A DNA stretch of 64,000 nucleotides from RGIG7213 sp045545665. Lineage in GTDB: Bacteria > Bacillota > Clostridia > Oscillospirales > CAG-272. Numbering within the stretch: the stretch's first letter is position 1; the number at the start of each line of letters is the position of its first letter. The DNA lies in contig JAZQBL010000049.1 of assembly GCA_045545665.1 (NCBI GenBank), positions 8,152-72,151 of the forward strand. The letters run 5' to 3'. The translations under genes and the position numbers were made by a program. This document shows positions 51,476 through 60,690 of this stretch, piece by piece. The notes under the pieces are model-generated. The model worked only from the letters and a program-made list of their open reading frames with translations. It ran no database searches and was not told the origin of the DNA.

Positions 51476-52960
51476 TCAACCGAAGAGACTCGTAACGATG
51501 CCGAGATTATTGTCTATGTTTCTGTCGGTATAATTAAATATGATGTAGTCGGGCTTACATTCGGCAAGAACGTTATAATCTATCGGTGTATTATTGTTTG
51601 CACCGTGTATACGCAAATGACTGAAGCCCATACCTGCAAAGGGAAGGAAGAATGCACCGTATGAGTCACTCAGTGCATACGCTGTGGGAAGGGAAGCGTT
51701 ATTGATATACGAATCTTGCGGATAAAGTCCCCAGGCGATTTCCGAGATTCTGTAACCGATCTGATCGCGCTTTACAGGATATATGTCACCTGTGTCTTTA
51801 AATTTTGCGTGCAGAAACGGTGCTTCCTCACGCATATTTGACACACGGAGCATACTTGCAAGGTCACCTGCAGGGCAGTCAACCATTTTGATTTCAAAAT
51901 CCGAAAGCGGATGAGCCATCGCGCCCGGAAAATCAATGTTTATGTATTTCATCATTTCAGCGTACGCGTAGTATGCACCGAGCTCACTCCAGTGGGTATC
52001 CGTTCTGTAGAATATTCTTTCGTCCTTGTGCTGATCGAAGAGCGCAAGAAGGTCGGGAACGATTATATCCTCGTTTTTGCCTTTGACGTTCATATATTCA
52101 ACAAACTGCGATGCGGCAGTTGAATGGCGTTTTCCGCCCGAAGCGTCAATAAGGTAGTCGTGTTGTTCGTCGTAATAAACAGTTATGGGATTGGGAGCAA
52201 AAAGATATATGATCTTCGTGTCCTTTCCCGTCACCGATTGAACTTTTTCAACTATTTTATCAAGTCTTTTGGCTGTGTTTTCAAGTATACTGTCCGATAC
52301 TTTCGAATTACCTATCAAAAATCCCTCCGTGCCTCGTAAGAAAAGACGTGAATTTCTTCCGGAGAACGTGTCTGTATTGGGGATCTTCGTAAACGTTACG
52401 TCTACTGTGACTCTGTCACTCGGCTTTTTACCGTCGGCGGTGGCGTAAAGTGATACGGTATCAGTGCCCGAACCGTTTACTTCAACGTAAAAGTACGATC
52501 CGCAGGCATAGTCTGAAAATTCAAGAGTTTTCGTACCCTTGTACGTTATTTTGGCACCGTCCTCTGTCCATCCGTAAATTATAACTCTGTCGCTTGCCTG
52601 TGATACGGTACCCGTTATTATAGGCGTTGACGTTTTTTCAGCATTCGGATCTTCCGCTATGGGTGTCGTTACGGAGCTTGTTGAAGCGCCCGTTGTTATA
52701 TCGGAGGGCACGTCACCGTCTTCCGGAGGCATTATCGCTGTATCACTGTTCAATGAATCGGTTTTTGTACCGCCTTCTGTATTTGCGGTTTCACCGTCGT
52801 ATGATGTATCTTTAAATGAAGACGTGTTTTCTGTTTTTGTGTCGGAAGAATAAGAGGTCTCCTTTGGCTGCTCGGAACACGCTGTAAGTAAGATGAAAAG
52901 AATACAAAGCGAAAGACAGACCGTACGCTTGAATAAGGATCTGATACCTTTGTTTTTCAT
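51476..52960 (-). CDS. DHHW/AlgJ-like SGNH-fold lipoprotein (second copy)
   Basis: This 494-residue exported lipoprotein has a lipobox LLTAC near residue 28, a long Ser/Thr/Asp linker (about 30-110), a beta domain and an SGNH-like domain (about 190-490). The signature FYRTDTHWSELGAYYAYAEMM near residue 318 has the DxH pair; the Ser motif is ALSDSYGAFFLPFAG near 433. The two DHHW copies share this order, so they are paralogues. It is the last gene of a long minus-strand series after a GT2-GtrA protein and an Lgt-like protein, which suggests a role in making or decorating a wall polymer. GGAGG lies 5 nt before the ATG. Confidence 0.83.
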   Translation of the reverse strand: MKNKGIRSLFKRTVCLSLCILFILLTACSEQPKETSYSSDTKTENTSSFKDTSYDGETANTEGGTKTDSLNSDTAIMPPEDGDVPSDITTGASTSSVTTPIAEDPNAEKTSTPIITGTVSQASDRVIIYGWTEDGAKITYKGTKTLEFSDYACGSYFYVEVNGSGTDTVSLYATADGKKPSDRVTVDVTFTKIPNTDTFSGRNSRLFLRGTEGFLIGNSKVSDSILENTAKRLDKIVEKVQSVTGKDTKIIYLFAPNPITVYYDEQHDYLIDASGGKRHSTAASQFVEYMNVKGKNEDIIVPDLLALFDQHKDERIFYRTDTHWSELGAYYAYAEMMKYINIDFPGAMAHPLSDFEIKMVDCPAGDLASMLRVSNMREEAPFLHAKFKDTGDIYPVKRDQIGYRISEIAWGLYPQDSYINNASLPTAYALSDSYGAFFLPFAGMGFSHLRIHGANNNTPIDYNVLAECKPDYIIFNYTDRNIDNNLGIVTSLFG

Positions 52961-53008
52961 AAGTTCCTCCGATGTTGGATGATTTTTTACTGCAAAACGG
53001 AATAGTGA

Positions 53009-53971
53009 TCAAAACAGCTTCTTTGCTTTGGTGCGGGGCGCAACTTTGTTTCTGTACGTGATACATATGGTTATGATACACGCAACCATCAGTGCACACG
53101 ATAAGGCAAGAAGGATGCAGTTTTTTGTGTACGAATCCGATCCCATTGAAAACTCGGCTGTAAATCCTCTTATAAGTGCGATCAAAAACACCGTAATGAC
53201 GATCGGATAAATATGCTTGTATTTCGTTTTCTTTATGGCTTTTACAAGCATAAATACGAATATGAACACCAGAATGAGAGCCGATATTACCTGTGATATT
53301 CTTACAAATCCCCAGTACACGCTGTCAGTGCGGAGACTTTCGAGAAATGTGTGAAGTCCTGCGTATACCGTGAAGAATATCACCGTATTCGCGCCTTTAA
53401 GCTCAAGACGTTTCTGATTGGATATCATAACGCACCAGAGAATGAAACAGCCGAGGGCTTCGAAAAAGAATACCGAAAGACACCATCCGTCGTAGACTTC
53501 AACGTAAGAAGCAAAAGGAAATTTACAAAAAACAGGGTTTGTTACGAACGTACCGTAGCAGTCGTCTGTAAAAGCACTGCCCATTCGCCCGACACATATA
53601 CCGAGCGGTGCGTAAAGGCAGACGGCATCAAACAGATGCAAAAGATGCTTTGTATTGTACGTAAACACACACCATAAGATGATAGCCAGAGCCGCACCGA
53701 ATATACCGCCGTAAAGACAGTATCCGCCCGAGGTGAGGTCCAATATCTCATCGAAAGACGAATAAAGTGAACGGTTAAACGTAACGTACATCAGACGTGA
53801 AAAGAACAAGCCCGCAATTACGGCAAACGGGGAAATGTAAAACAGCATTTCCGACGGAATTTTATTGCCTTTTACGTTATGCACGGCGGGTAAAAATACG
53901 ACCGCGCAGATGCCGAGAGCTATAAACAGAGCATGAGGGGAGAAAATCCCTGCATCGAGTAAGGTTTGCAA
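53009..53971 (-). CDS. Lgt-like (prolipoprotein diacylglyceryl transferase family) membrane protein with altered active site
   Basis: The 320-residue protein has about eight membrane helices and the Lgt-family layout. The loop GGYCLYGGIFGAA near residue 83 matches the Lgt GGxxxYGGxxGA motif. The Lgt signature G-R-x-G-N-F-x-N-x-E is changed to GRMGSAFTDDCYG near 128: the Arg is kept, but the two Asn are Ser and Thr and the Glu is Asp. A later ESLRTD has the conserved Glu and Arg. Lgt adds diacylglycerol to prolipoproteins; this copy may have a different substrate, and a canonical lgt probably lies elsewhere. The start is TTG with AAAGG about 10 nt upstream, next to the GT2-GtrA gene end. Confidence 0.78.
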   Translation of the reverse strand: MQTLLDAGIFSPHALFIALGICAVVFLPAVHNVKGNKIPSEMLFYISPFAVIAGLFFSRLMYVTFNRSLYSSFDEILDLTSGGYCLYGGIFGAALAIILWCVFTYNTKHLLHLFDAVCLYAPLGICVGRMGSAFTDDCYGTFVTNPVFCKFPFASYVEVYDGWCLSVFFFEALGCFILWCVMISNQKRLELKGANTVIFFTVYAGLHTFLESLRTDSVYWGFVRISQVISALILVFIFVFMLVKAIKKTKYKHIYPIVITVFLIALIRGFTAEFSMGSDSYTKNCILLALSCALMVACIITICITYRNKVAPRTKAKKLF

Positions 53972-53974
53972 AGC

Positions 53975-55027
53975 TTAATTACCTTTCTTTTTTACTTTAA
54001 ATACGAAATCACGCTGAATGATGTAATTTACAAAATACATTATTATATCGTATATTGCCTTTATTATTACGGGAAATGCACGTATGACGTTTCCGCTTTC
54101 CGCATAATTGTCGGCGAAATACATTACACCGCTTCCAAGTGCCATAACAGCAATTGCAAGCGCAGCATACTTTATTACCGACGATTTCGAGCAGTTTCCG
54201 CCGAAAACTATCTTCCTGTTGATAAAATAGTTTACAATGGCGCTGATGATTCTTGCAAGGAAAAACGCAAGACCGTACGAAAAACCGAGAGTATAAGTGA
54301 AAAGACAGAAAAACAGGTAGTCAACAACGAAAGAGCATATGCTTCCCGAGGTGAACAGTAAAAGACGTGTGGCTATTTTCAGCGAGTCCTTTATCGGATT
54401 ATAGTGGCTCGTTGCATTTTCGTTTATATATATCGTTTTTATCGTTATTTCACGGGGACATATTCCAAGCTCTCTTAATTTTAAAAGCATATTCATTTCG
54501 TACTCGTATCTGTCGCCGGGGAGCTTTGAGAGAACTTCGAAATGCTCTCTTGAAAAAGCACGCAGGCCTGTCTGAGTATCATATATTTTAAGTCCCGTCG
54601 AGAGCTTGAACAGCCATCTTGTGAGTGAATTTCCGAATTTTGAACGGAACGGTACGTTTTCATCAAAGCGTCTGCCGCCGATTATCATATCGTGAGGGTA
54701 TTTGCAAAGCTCATCGCTGACACGCATAATATCTTCAACGGAGTGCTGCCCGTCGCAGTCTGCCGTGATTATTCCGTCAACGTCGGGCATACGTGTCATT
54801 ATATAACCTATTCCCGATTTTAAGGCGCTTCCTTTGCCTTTGTTTATATAGTGGTGCAGTACGATGTCTGTGTATTTGCGGCATTCTTCAAATACCGCAT
54901 CGAAGTCCGTGCCGCTTCCGTCGTTTATTATTACGATGCTGTCGAACTTTTTTGACAGCTTGTCCAAAAACGGAAGAAAGAGATCCTTCTCCGGTTTATA
55001 TGCCGGTATAAGTACGGCTGTTTTCAT
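53975..55027 (-). CDS. Glycosyltransferase family 2 fused to GtrA membrane domain
   Basis: This 350-residue protein has an N-terminal GT2 domain (1-205) with AVLIPAYKPEKD, IVIINDGSGTD, INKGKGSALKSGI, GIITADCDGQH with the metal-binding DxD-like segment, and DTQTGLRAFSRE. It is of the dolichol-phosphate mannosyltransferase-like type, charging polyprenyl phosphate with a sugar. The C-terminal GtrA-like region (about 225-345) has four membrane helices and LARIISAIVNYFINRKIVF. GtrA proteins move the lipid-linked sugar across the membrane, so fusion couples synthesis and flipping. The sugar is not known. Confidence 0.9.
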   Translation of the reverse strand: MKTAVLIPAYKPEKDLFLPFLDKLSKKFDSIVIINDGSGTDFDAVFEECRKYTDIVLHHYINKGKGSALKSGIGYIMTRMPDVDGIITADCDGQHSVEDIMRVSDELCKYPHDMIIGGRRFDENVPFRSKFGNSLTRWLFKLSTGLKIYDTQTGLRAFSREHFEVLSKLPGDRYEYEMNMLLKLRELGICPREITIKTIYINENATSHYNPIKDSLKIATRLLLFTSGSICSFVVDYLFFCLFTYTLGFSYGLAFFLARIISAIVNYFINRKIVFGGNCSKSSVIKYAALAIAVMALGSGVMYFADNYAESGNVIRAFPVIIKAIYDIIMYFVNYIIQRDFVFKVKKKGN

Positions 55028-55050
55028 ATTTACGTTCCTTTTTTTGTGAT

Positions 55051-56175
55051 TTATTTTAAATAAATTATATCGCTGACTTTTCGCTCTCCGCTTCCGCAGG
55101 GAGTATTAATTACCTTACCTTTATAGTATAGCGTAGTTGAACCGCCGCCGTCAAGGTTATATGCGATCTTACAGCCAAGATTTACAAATTCTTGCGCTAA
55201 AGAGGAAAAAGACATTCCGCCGATGGTCGTATTGTTTGTTCTTACTGCGTCGACAACGAGTATTATATAGTGAAGCTTGTCGACCTGACCTATTGCAACT
55301 CTCGGCTCACGTGCGCTTTTGCTGAGTCCGGGAGTGTTAAACGAACTTACAACCTCGTAATCCTTAACGAGAGTCGGACCGAAGCACCAGGATTGCAATA
55401 CGCCGTTTCCCACAAGAGTGTTCGCATTTACGTTTTTGCATACGGTCGTGTTGAGATTACCGTCTGCATCAAGATAACAAATGTCCCAATCGCTTGAAGC
55501 ACCTCTGTAAAGCTTGCCTTCGCGGATTATTATTCCGTGATTGCGGAAACCGCAGAAGTCGCCGTTTATTGCAAATACGGCACCGACGGATTCAGCAATA
55601 GCCGAGGTGTAGTGACGTCCCGTTATCTGACCTGAAGCGAACGCTGTATGAAGTGTTTTTGGGGAAGCCAGAACGATATCGCAAATAAAATAATTAAGAT
55701 CGCCCCGCTCTACCTTCGAAAGGGTAAGACAGTATTCGTTTGTGATGTGCTGATCTATAAAATGCTCGTCTTCGTAAAATTCACGGAACATTACGGACGG
55801 CTTGTATTCGTCGGGAGCGTAGATCGAACCGCCTTGCGTGGATGTGCTTGGAGGCGATGTTGTTGAGGAGCTTGACGAGGTGGGAGCTTTTTCTGTTTCG
55901 ATATCGGACGATGTGTTTTCCGATGAAGGCGTTTCAACGTCGGTTGACGGTGAATTTGTGCCGTTTGCGGTCGTGCCGAAAAGTATTTCGTACATATCGG
56001 GCGACCAGGTAACAGCATTTTCCTCTGTGCCCAAGGACGGATCATCAACCGTCGCTTTCGTTATAACTTTCGACGAGGATGAGCAAAAAGCCGCAACGAT
56101 CAAGATCGAAAGAAGGGAAGCGGAAAGCGAAACGATAAGTTTTGCTCCGTCGTGTGAATGTTTTTTTTGTTTCAT
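55051..56175 (-). CDS. Phosphodiester glycosidase (NAGPA) domain membrane protein
   Basis: This 374-residue protein has one N-terminal membrane helix (about 13-35), a Ser/Thr-rich stalk (about 60-112) and a NAGPA-type domain (about 150-372). Motifs are GAVFAINGDFCGFRNHGIIIREG, EPRVAIGQVDKLHYIILVVDA, and the end NLDGGGSTTLYYKGKVINTP with the catalytic-site GGGS. These enzymes remove GlcNAc-type groups from phosphodiesters; in bacteria they trim wall polymers or exopolysaccharide. Its start overlaps the MscS gene end by ATGA, and a GT2-GtrA gene follows. Confidence 0.87.
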   Translation of the reverse strand: MKQKKHSHDGAKLIVSLSASLLSILIVAAFCSSSSKVITKATVDDPSLGTEENAVTWSPDMYEILFGTTANGTNSPSTDVETPSSENTSSDIETEKAPTSSSSSTTSPPSTSTQGGSIYAPDEYKPSVMFREFYEDEHFIDQHITNEYCLTLSKVERGDLNYFICDIVLASPKTLHTAFASGQITGRHYTSAIAESVGAVFAINGDFCGFRNHGIIIREGKLYRGASSDWDICYLDADGNLNTTVCKNVNANTLVGNGVLQSWCFGPTLVKDYEVVSSFNTPGLSKSAREPRVAIGQVDKLHYIILVVDAVRTNNTTIGGMSFSSLAQEFVNLGCKIAYNLDGGGSTTLYYKGKVINTPCGSGERKVSDIIYLK

Positions 56176-57290
56176 ATCTTTTCCTGAATGTTTGTTGGTA
56201 TATTTTCAATATAGATGCTTCTTGAAGGATATGCAAAATCAATGTTTATATCGGAAGCAAGTTTAAGTATATCAAGGTTTACCCCGTCGCGGACTCTGCA
56301 CATTTCATCGTATTTGGGCGAAAGAACGTAGAATCTTACGCCTATGTTGAGCGATGAATCTGCAAATTCGTTAAAGGTAACGAGAAACGTATCATTTTCT
56401 ACGTTTTCGGTGTTTTTCAGTATATTTTCAATACCGAGCTTGAATTTCTGTATCGAAGGAAGCGGTGTACTGTAAAGTATACCTAACGTAAGATCGACTC
56501 TTCTTTTGCTTATAGTTGTCCAGTTTACGATGTGATCGCTTGATATTTTTGAGTTGGGCAGAACGACGAGTGCTTGGTCGTTACGTCTTATCTTTGTTGA
56601 GCGGAGCCCCATTTTTTCGACTGTACCCGAAACGGAACTGACTTCTATGAAATCACCGATCTCAAACGGACGGTCGAATATTACAGTGAGCGCACCGAAA
56701 AAGTTTTCCGCCGTATCCTGTGCGGCAAGAGCTATTGCAACACCGCCTATGCTGAGACCCGCAAGAAGACTCGTTATATTTGATATCCACTGCTGTAAAA
56801 TCGTTATTGCGCCGAATATAACGACAACAGTCTTTAAAATGATGCCGATGTAGTTCGATGCAAGCGTGTGAGGACGGTCACCTTCCTTGTTATGCAGTTT
56901 TTGCAGTATAAATTTCAGATATCCGCAAAAGCCGTAAAGAACGGAGAAAAGTGCCGTAATAATAAGGCTTGTGAAAGTTTTCTGACACACAGCCCTGATG
57001 TTGTCGGGCGGGGAGATTATGTTATACGATATCGCAAAGGCAACGCTTATAAGTATTATTCTTATCGGCGGCAGTACGATGCTGTTTATTGCCTTTATGC
57101 GTTCTTCCGTCTGATCGCTTTTTGAACACACTTTTCTGATTATTTGTTTTGCTATGGCGGTTATAACGAATTTAAGTGCTAAAAATATAAGGATTACTAT
57201 TATTGATATTGCTATTCTTGTAAGATATTTTTCGCAAAATGTGTCGAAGTTTTGCGAAAAATTATTAAAAAAATCATTGAAATATCTCAT
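56172..57290 (-). CDS. Small-conductance mechanosensitive channel, MscS family
   Basis: This 372-residue membrane channel opens under hypo-osmotic stress. Membrane helices lie at about 22-45, 72-90, 98-122 and 140-165. The pore helix is followed by LLAGLSIGGVAIALAAQDTAENFFGALTVIFDRPFEIGDFIEV (near 180-225), the strongest family mark, then VVLPNSKISSDHIVNWT. The C-terminal alpha/beta domain follows. It lies 14 bp after recG in the same operon. Confidence 0.94.
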   Translation of the reverse strand: MRYFNDFFNNFSQNFDTFCEKYLTRIAISIIVILIFLALKFVITAIAKQIIRKVCSKSDQTEERIKAINSIVLPPIRIILISVAFAISYNIISPPDNIRAVCQKTFTSLIITALFSVLYGFCGYLKFILQKLHNKEGDRPHTLASNYIGIILKTVVVIFGAITILQQWISNITSLLAGLSIGGVAIALAAQDTAENFFGALTVIFDRPFEIGDFIEVSSVSGTVEKMGLRSTKIRRNDQALVVLPNSKISSDHIVNWTTISKRRVDLTLGILYSTPLPSIQKFKLGIENILKNTENVENDTFLVTFNEFADSSLNIGVRFYVLSPKYDEMCRVRDGVNLDILKLASDINIDFAYPSRSIYIENIPTNIQEKI

Positions 57291-57304
57291 TTTCGAACCT
57301 TTTA

Positions 57305-59383
57305 TTAAAACTTTGCTTCTTGCTTTGATCTGTGAGATGCGGCGGCTTCAAATGCGGAATACAGCAGTTTTGCATCGCTGAGTGAGTCGGACAGGCTTAA
57401 TTTTATCTGTCCGTGCTGACGTATAGCACCTGAATGGGATTTTATAAAATCACCGGGGCCTCGCATCTTCAAGTCTTGCTCGGCTATCTTGAAGCCGTTG
57501 CTTGTGTCTTTCATAATTTCAAGACGTTTTGCAGCCGTTTCCGATTTTGAACCCGATACGAGCATGCAGTACGATTTTCGGCTGCTGCGTCCCACGCGCC
57601 CTCTTAACTGATGAAGCTGTGAAAGACCGAAATATTCCGCATCCTCAACCACCATCATAGTTGCATTGGGTACGTTTATTCCTACCTCGATAACCGTCGT
57701 TGAAACGAGAATGTCTATTTTTCCGTCTTCAAAGCCTTTCATTATCCTGCTTTTCTCAGCGGACTTCATCTTGCCGTGAATGCAGGCGACGGTGTATTGC
57801 GGAAAGATTTCATTTTGCAGATATTCCGCGTGCTGAACCGCTGTCTTTCTGCTTTTAACCGATGATATATAATTCTTGACGGATGCATCGTCTGACAAAA
57901 CGTCTATCGGTATTTCCTCGGCCGAAGCTTCTTCGACAGCGGGACATACAACGTATATCTGATGACCTATTGCAATTTCTTTTCTGATGAATTCGTTTAT
58001 TCTTGCTCTGTAGTCTTCGTTTACAACGTACGTGCTTATCTGCTTTCTGCCGGGGGGCATCGTGTCGATAACGGAAACGTCGAGATCGCCGAACATGACC
58101 TGTGCAAGCGTTCTCGGTATGGGCGTTGCACTCATTACGAGCATATGCACACCCTCTCCTCTTGAAAGGAGCGTTTCACGTTGTACGACTCCGAAACGGT
58201 GCTGTTCGTCACATACGACAAGACCGAGCCCTGAGTACACTACTTTATCTGTAAGCAGGGCGTGCGTTCCGACGATTATCTGCGCCTTGCCTGAACGTAT
58301 TGCCTCTCTTGCACGTTCTTTTTCGGATTTTACCATATCCGCTATAAGTATCGTGACGTTTATGCCCAGAGGGGTGAAAAAGTCGTAAAGATCACTGAAA
58401 TGCTGACGGGCAAGTATTTCCGTCGGAACGAGCAAGGCTGTCTGATATCCGCTTTTAGCCGATATGTATGCCGCACAGCAGGCGCATATCGTTTTACCGG
58501 AGCCGACGTCACCGCATACAAGTCTTCGCATTGGTATGCGTTTCGTGCTTGTCATATCCTTGTATATTTCGTTCATTGTGCGCTTTTGTGCGTCGGTAAG
58601 CTCAAACGTAAGGGCGTTTTTGAAGTCCGATATATCGCATTCAGACATATCGGGGGCAGTTTCGAGGAGTGTTTCGTCTTTTCTCTGATAAACGCTTTGC
58701 GCGAACATGTACAGCTCTTCGAACATTATCCTTCGCTTTGCTTGATTCAGTAAAGCAAAGCTCGTCGGTCTGTGCATATAGTAAAGCGCATCCTGCCTTG
58801 ATAAAAGCTTTTCCGATTCTATTACGTCGGCGGGAAGATTTTCTTCAACAGTCACCTCACCGAGCGTACCCATACCGTCCGTAACGGTCTTTGTCAGATG
58901 AAATATCTGCGCTGTTGACATTCCTTCCGTTGCGGGATATATCGGATAAAGAGGAAGAAGCTCGCCTCCTTCTTTCAGATGTTCCATTGCAGGATTTACA
59001 AGCTCATACTGCCGACCGAATTTTACTATCTTTCCGTATACTCTGTAAATCGTTCCGGTTTTATACGTTGTTCTCAAATAGCTTTGATTAAAAAACGTTA
59101 CGGTGCATTTTGCCGTGTCGTCAAATGCCGTGAATTTTATAAGGGTCGTATTGTTTTTCACACGTGAGACCGTAGGCGGTGCGGCGATCTTCAATATAAA
59201 TGAAGCCGTCTCTCCGTCCTGTGCCGATATAAGCGTTTTTACGTTTCCTCTGTATTGGTATGCCCTGGGGAAATGGTAAAGCAGATCCTGTATTGTGAAG
59301 ATGCCGAGCTTTGCCAATATCTTTGCACGTGATTCACCTATGCCCGCAACGCTTTTTATGCTTGTTTTGAGATCTAATGCCAT
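57305..59383 (-). CDS. recG: ATP-dependent DNA helicase RecG
   Basis: RecG reverses stalled forks and processes Holliday junctions. It has 692 residues, standard size. An N-terminal wedge/OB domain (about 30-170) includes FPRAYQYRGNVKTL. The helicase core has Walker A GDVGSGKTICAC near 293, the DEQH box LVVCDEQHRFGV near 393, SATPIPRTLAQV, and motif VI HQLRGRVGRSSRKSYC near 605. The C-terminal end fits the family. A short GC-poor hairpin lies just upstream of its ribosome site. Confidence 0.97.
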   Translation of the reverse strand: MALDLKTSIKSVAGIGESRAKILAKLGIFTIQDLLYHFPRAYQYRGNVKTLISAQDGETASFILKIAAPPTVSRVKNNTTLIKFTAFDDTAKCTVTFFNQSYLRTTYKTGTIYRVYGKIVKFGRQYELVNPAMEHLKEGGELLPLYPIYPATEGMSTAQIFHLTKTVTDGMGTLGEVTVEENLPADVIESEKLLSRQDALYYMHRPTSFALLNQAKRRIMFEELYMFAQSVYQRKDETLLETAPDMSECDISDFKNALTFELTDAQKRTMNEIYKDMTSTKRIPMRRLVCGDVGSGKTICACCAAYISAKSGYQTALLVPTEILARQHFSDLYDFFTPLGINVTILIADMVKSEKERAREAIRSGKAQIIVGTHALLTDKVVYSGLGLVVCDEQHRFGVVQRETLLSRGEGVHMLVMSATPIPRTLAQVMFGDLDVSVIDTMPPGRKQISTYVVNEDYRARINEFIRKEIAIGHQIYVVCPAVEEASAEEIPIDVLSDDASVKNYISSVKSRKTAVQHAEYLQNEIFPQYTVACIHGKMKSAEKSRIMKGFEDGKIDILVSTTVIEVGINVPNATMMVVEDAEYFGLSQLHQLRGRVGRSSRKSYCMLVSGSKSETAAKRLEIMKDTSNGFKIAEQDLKMRGPGDFIKSHSGAIRQHGQIKLSLSDSLSDAKLLYSAFEAAASHRSKQEAKF

Positions 59384-59408
59384 TGTTATTTTTGCCTTTT
59401 CCTTTCCT

Positions 59409-59430
59409 CTTTTGCATCTTCGTGCAAAAG
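59409..59430 (-). promoter_or_regulatory. Hairpin before the recG ribosome site
   Basis: On the minus strand CTTTTGCA-CGAAGA-TGCAAAAG is a perfect 8-bp stem with a 6-nt loop. It lies directly before the AGGAAAGG run and has no T run, so it is not a terminator. It may tune recG translation or mark an RNA processing site. Confidence 0.45.
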
Positions 59431-59446
59431 CTGTCCGTACGGACTG

Positions 59447-59995
59447 TCACTTGAGTAATTTGTCGATACCCAACTGTTTTCTGAGCTTGAGCCGGTATAC
59501 TATTATAACGAGCTTAAGCATAATATCTATCATAATAAACGCGATGTTTCCCAAAATAAACATAACAGCGTAATATATGTTTGTCTGAAGCGCGCCCGTG
59601 TAATTAAGTCCGAGAAGGTGTGTGCATACAACGAGCAGGAGAGCGTACGATGCGTTGAAGCAAAGAATTTTAAGTATCCAGGATACATAGGGTTTAAACC
59701 TTTCAAAATAAAGCTTTGCTGACGGATACCATCCGAAAAACAGCGCATATACGACAGATGTGAACTTTTGCGGAAGTATAATAATTGATATGACCGATAC
59801 GACCGCATACATTATGAGCGGATATTTTCCGCCTATCTCAAGGATCGCAAACAGCATTATAAAAAGGGTTATACCCGCAAGGGTAAGATCGAGAACGCTG
59901 AATACCGAAGAAAGATAAAGCGTAACGACGGAAAGAGCGGACAAGATACCGCACAGCGCAAGCGACCTTGTTTTGTTCATTTTATTCTTTGCCAT
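59447..59995 (-). CDS. Integral membrane protein, ECF S-component-like
   Basis: This 182-residue protein has about five to six hydrophobic helices. Its N-terminus KTRSLALCGILSALSVVTLYLSS is the typical start of ECF-type vitamin-binding S components and related DUF families, but no substrate motif is recognised. GGAG lies 7 nt upstream. It is 63 bp upstream of recG on the same strand. Confidence 0.68.
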   Translation of the reverse strand: MAKNKMNKTRSLALCGILSALSVVTLYLSSVFSVLDLTLAGITLFIMLFAILEIGGKYPLIMYAVVSVISIIILPQKFTSVVYALFFGWYPSAKLYFERFKPYVSWILKILCFNASYALLLVVCTHLLGLNYTGALQTNIYYAVMFILGNIAFIMIDIMLKLVIIVYRLKLRKQLGIDKLLK

Positions 59996-60077
59996 AATGA
60001 TTCTCCATTTTTTGCTGCGGCGCCTGATTTGAATTCCATAGTGTGAACTGTTACAGCTTAATAAAGTTTACTCAGGA

Positions 60078-60686
60078 TCAACAACCGCCGCCGCAACAGC
60101 AGTTACAAAGACAGTTTGCACACATAAGCGTGGAGCAGATGTCACATATCGCACATTCGTTTGAAGACATTGTACTTGTATAGGTCCTTGCGCCGCTGTT
60201 TGCTCTGTTTTGCATCATAAAAAGTGTTTGTCTGTATTCCGCATTGCCGGGGTCCATATCGCAGGCTGTCTGAACCGATGATTCGGCATCAAAATACCAG
60301 CCCCTGCTGTAGTAAACTATACCCTTGAGAAAATGCCATTCAGCCGTTCTGTCAGAAACGGCAACGGAGTCAAGAATACTGTCAGCCTCCGAATAACGGC
60401 GTGAATTGATATATACACGTACGGTGTAGTATATGCCCGTTTTTGAACCTGTCGAGCTTGATGTTCCGCCGTAATCGGTGTAGTCGCCTTTTCCGCTTCT
60501 TATTTTCTGAATACGGTCGTAGGCGTCGTTTATTTCCTTCATTTTTTCCTCTGCTTGCGCTTTGAGAGGACTGTCGGTGAAGTTATCCGGGTGGTATTTT
60601 TTCGCAAGCGTTCTGTATGCTTTTTTTATCTCATCGTCCGTGGCATCGCTTTTGACGCCGAGGACGGAAAAAGGGTCTCTGTTCAT
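60078..60686 (-). CDS. J-domain protein with cysteine-rich C-terminus
   Basis: This 202-residue co-chaperone-like protein begins with a J domain (about 3-68) containing the HPD motif in KKYHPDNF near residue 32, which stimulates DnaK ATPase. A middle part of TPR-like helices follows (about 90-165: YINSRRYSEADSILDSV, GIVYYSRGWYFDAESSV). The end is very Cys-rich (CAICDICSTLMCANCLCNCCCGGGC), possibly binding metal or iron-sulfur. It has 4 bp between it and the DUF5685 gene, a frequent pair in clostridia. Confidence 0.9.
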   Translation of the reverse strand: MNRDPFSVLGVKSDATDDEIKKAYRTLAKKYHPDNFTDSPLKAQAEEKMKEINDAYDRIQKIRSGKGDYTDYGGTSSSTGSKTGIYYTVRVYINSRRYSEADSILDSVAVSDRTAEWHFLKGIVYYSRGWYFDAESSVQTACDMDPGNAEYRQTLFMMQNRANSGARTYTSTMSSNECAICDICSTLMCANCLCNCCCGGGC

Positions 60687-60690
60687 TAAA

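Noticed and set aside
53009..53971. Calling this gene the housekeeping lgt
   Set aside because: The Lgt signature residues are altered, so the symbol is withheld.
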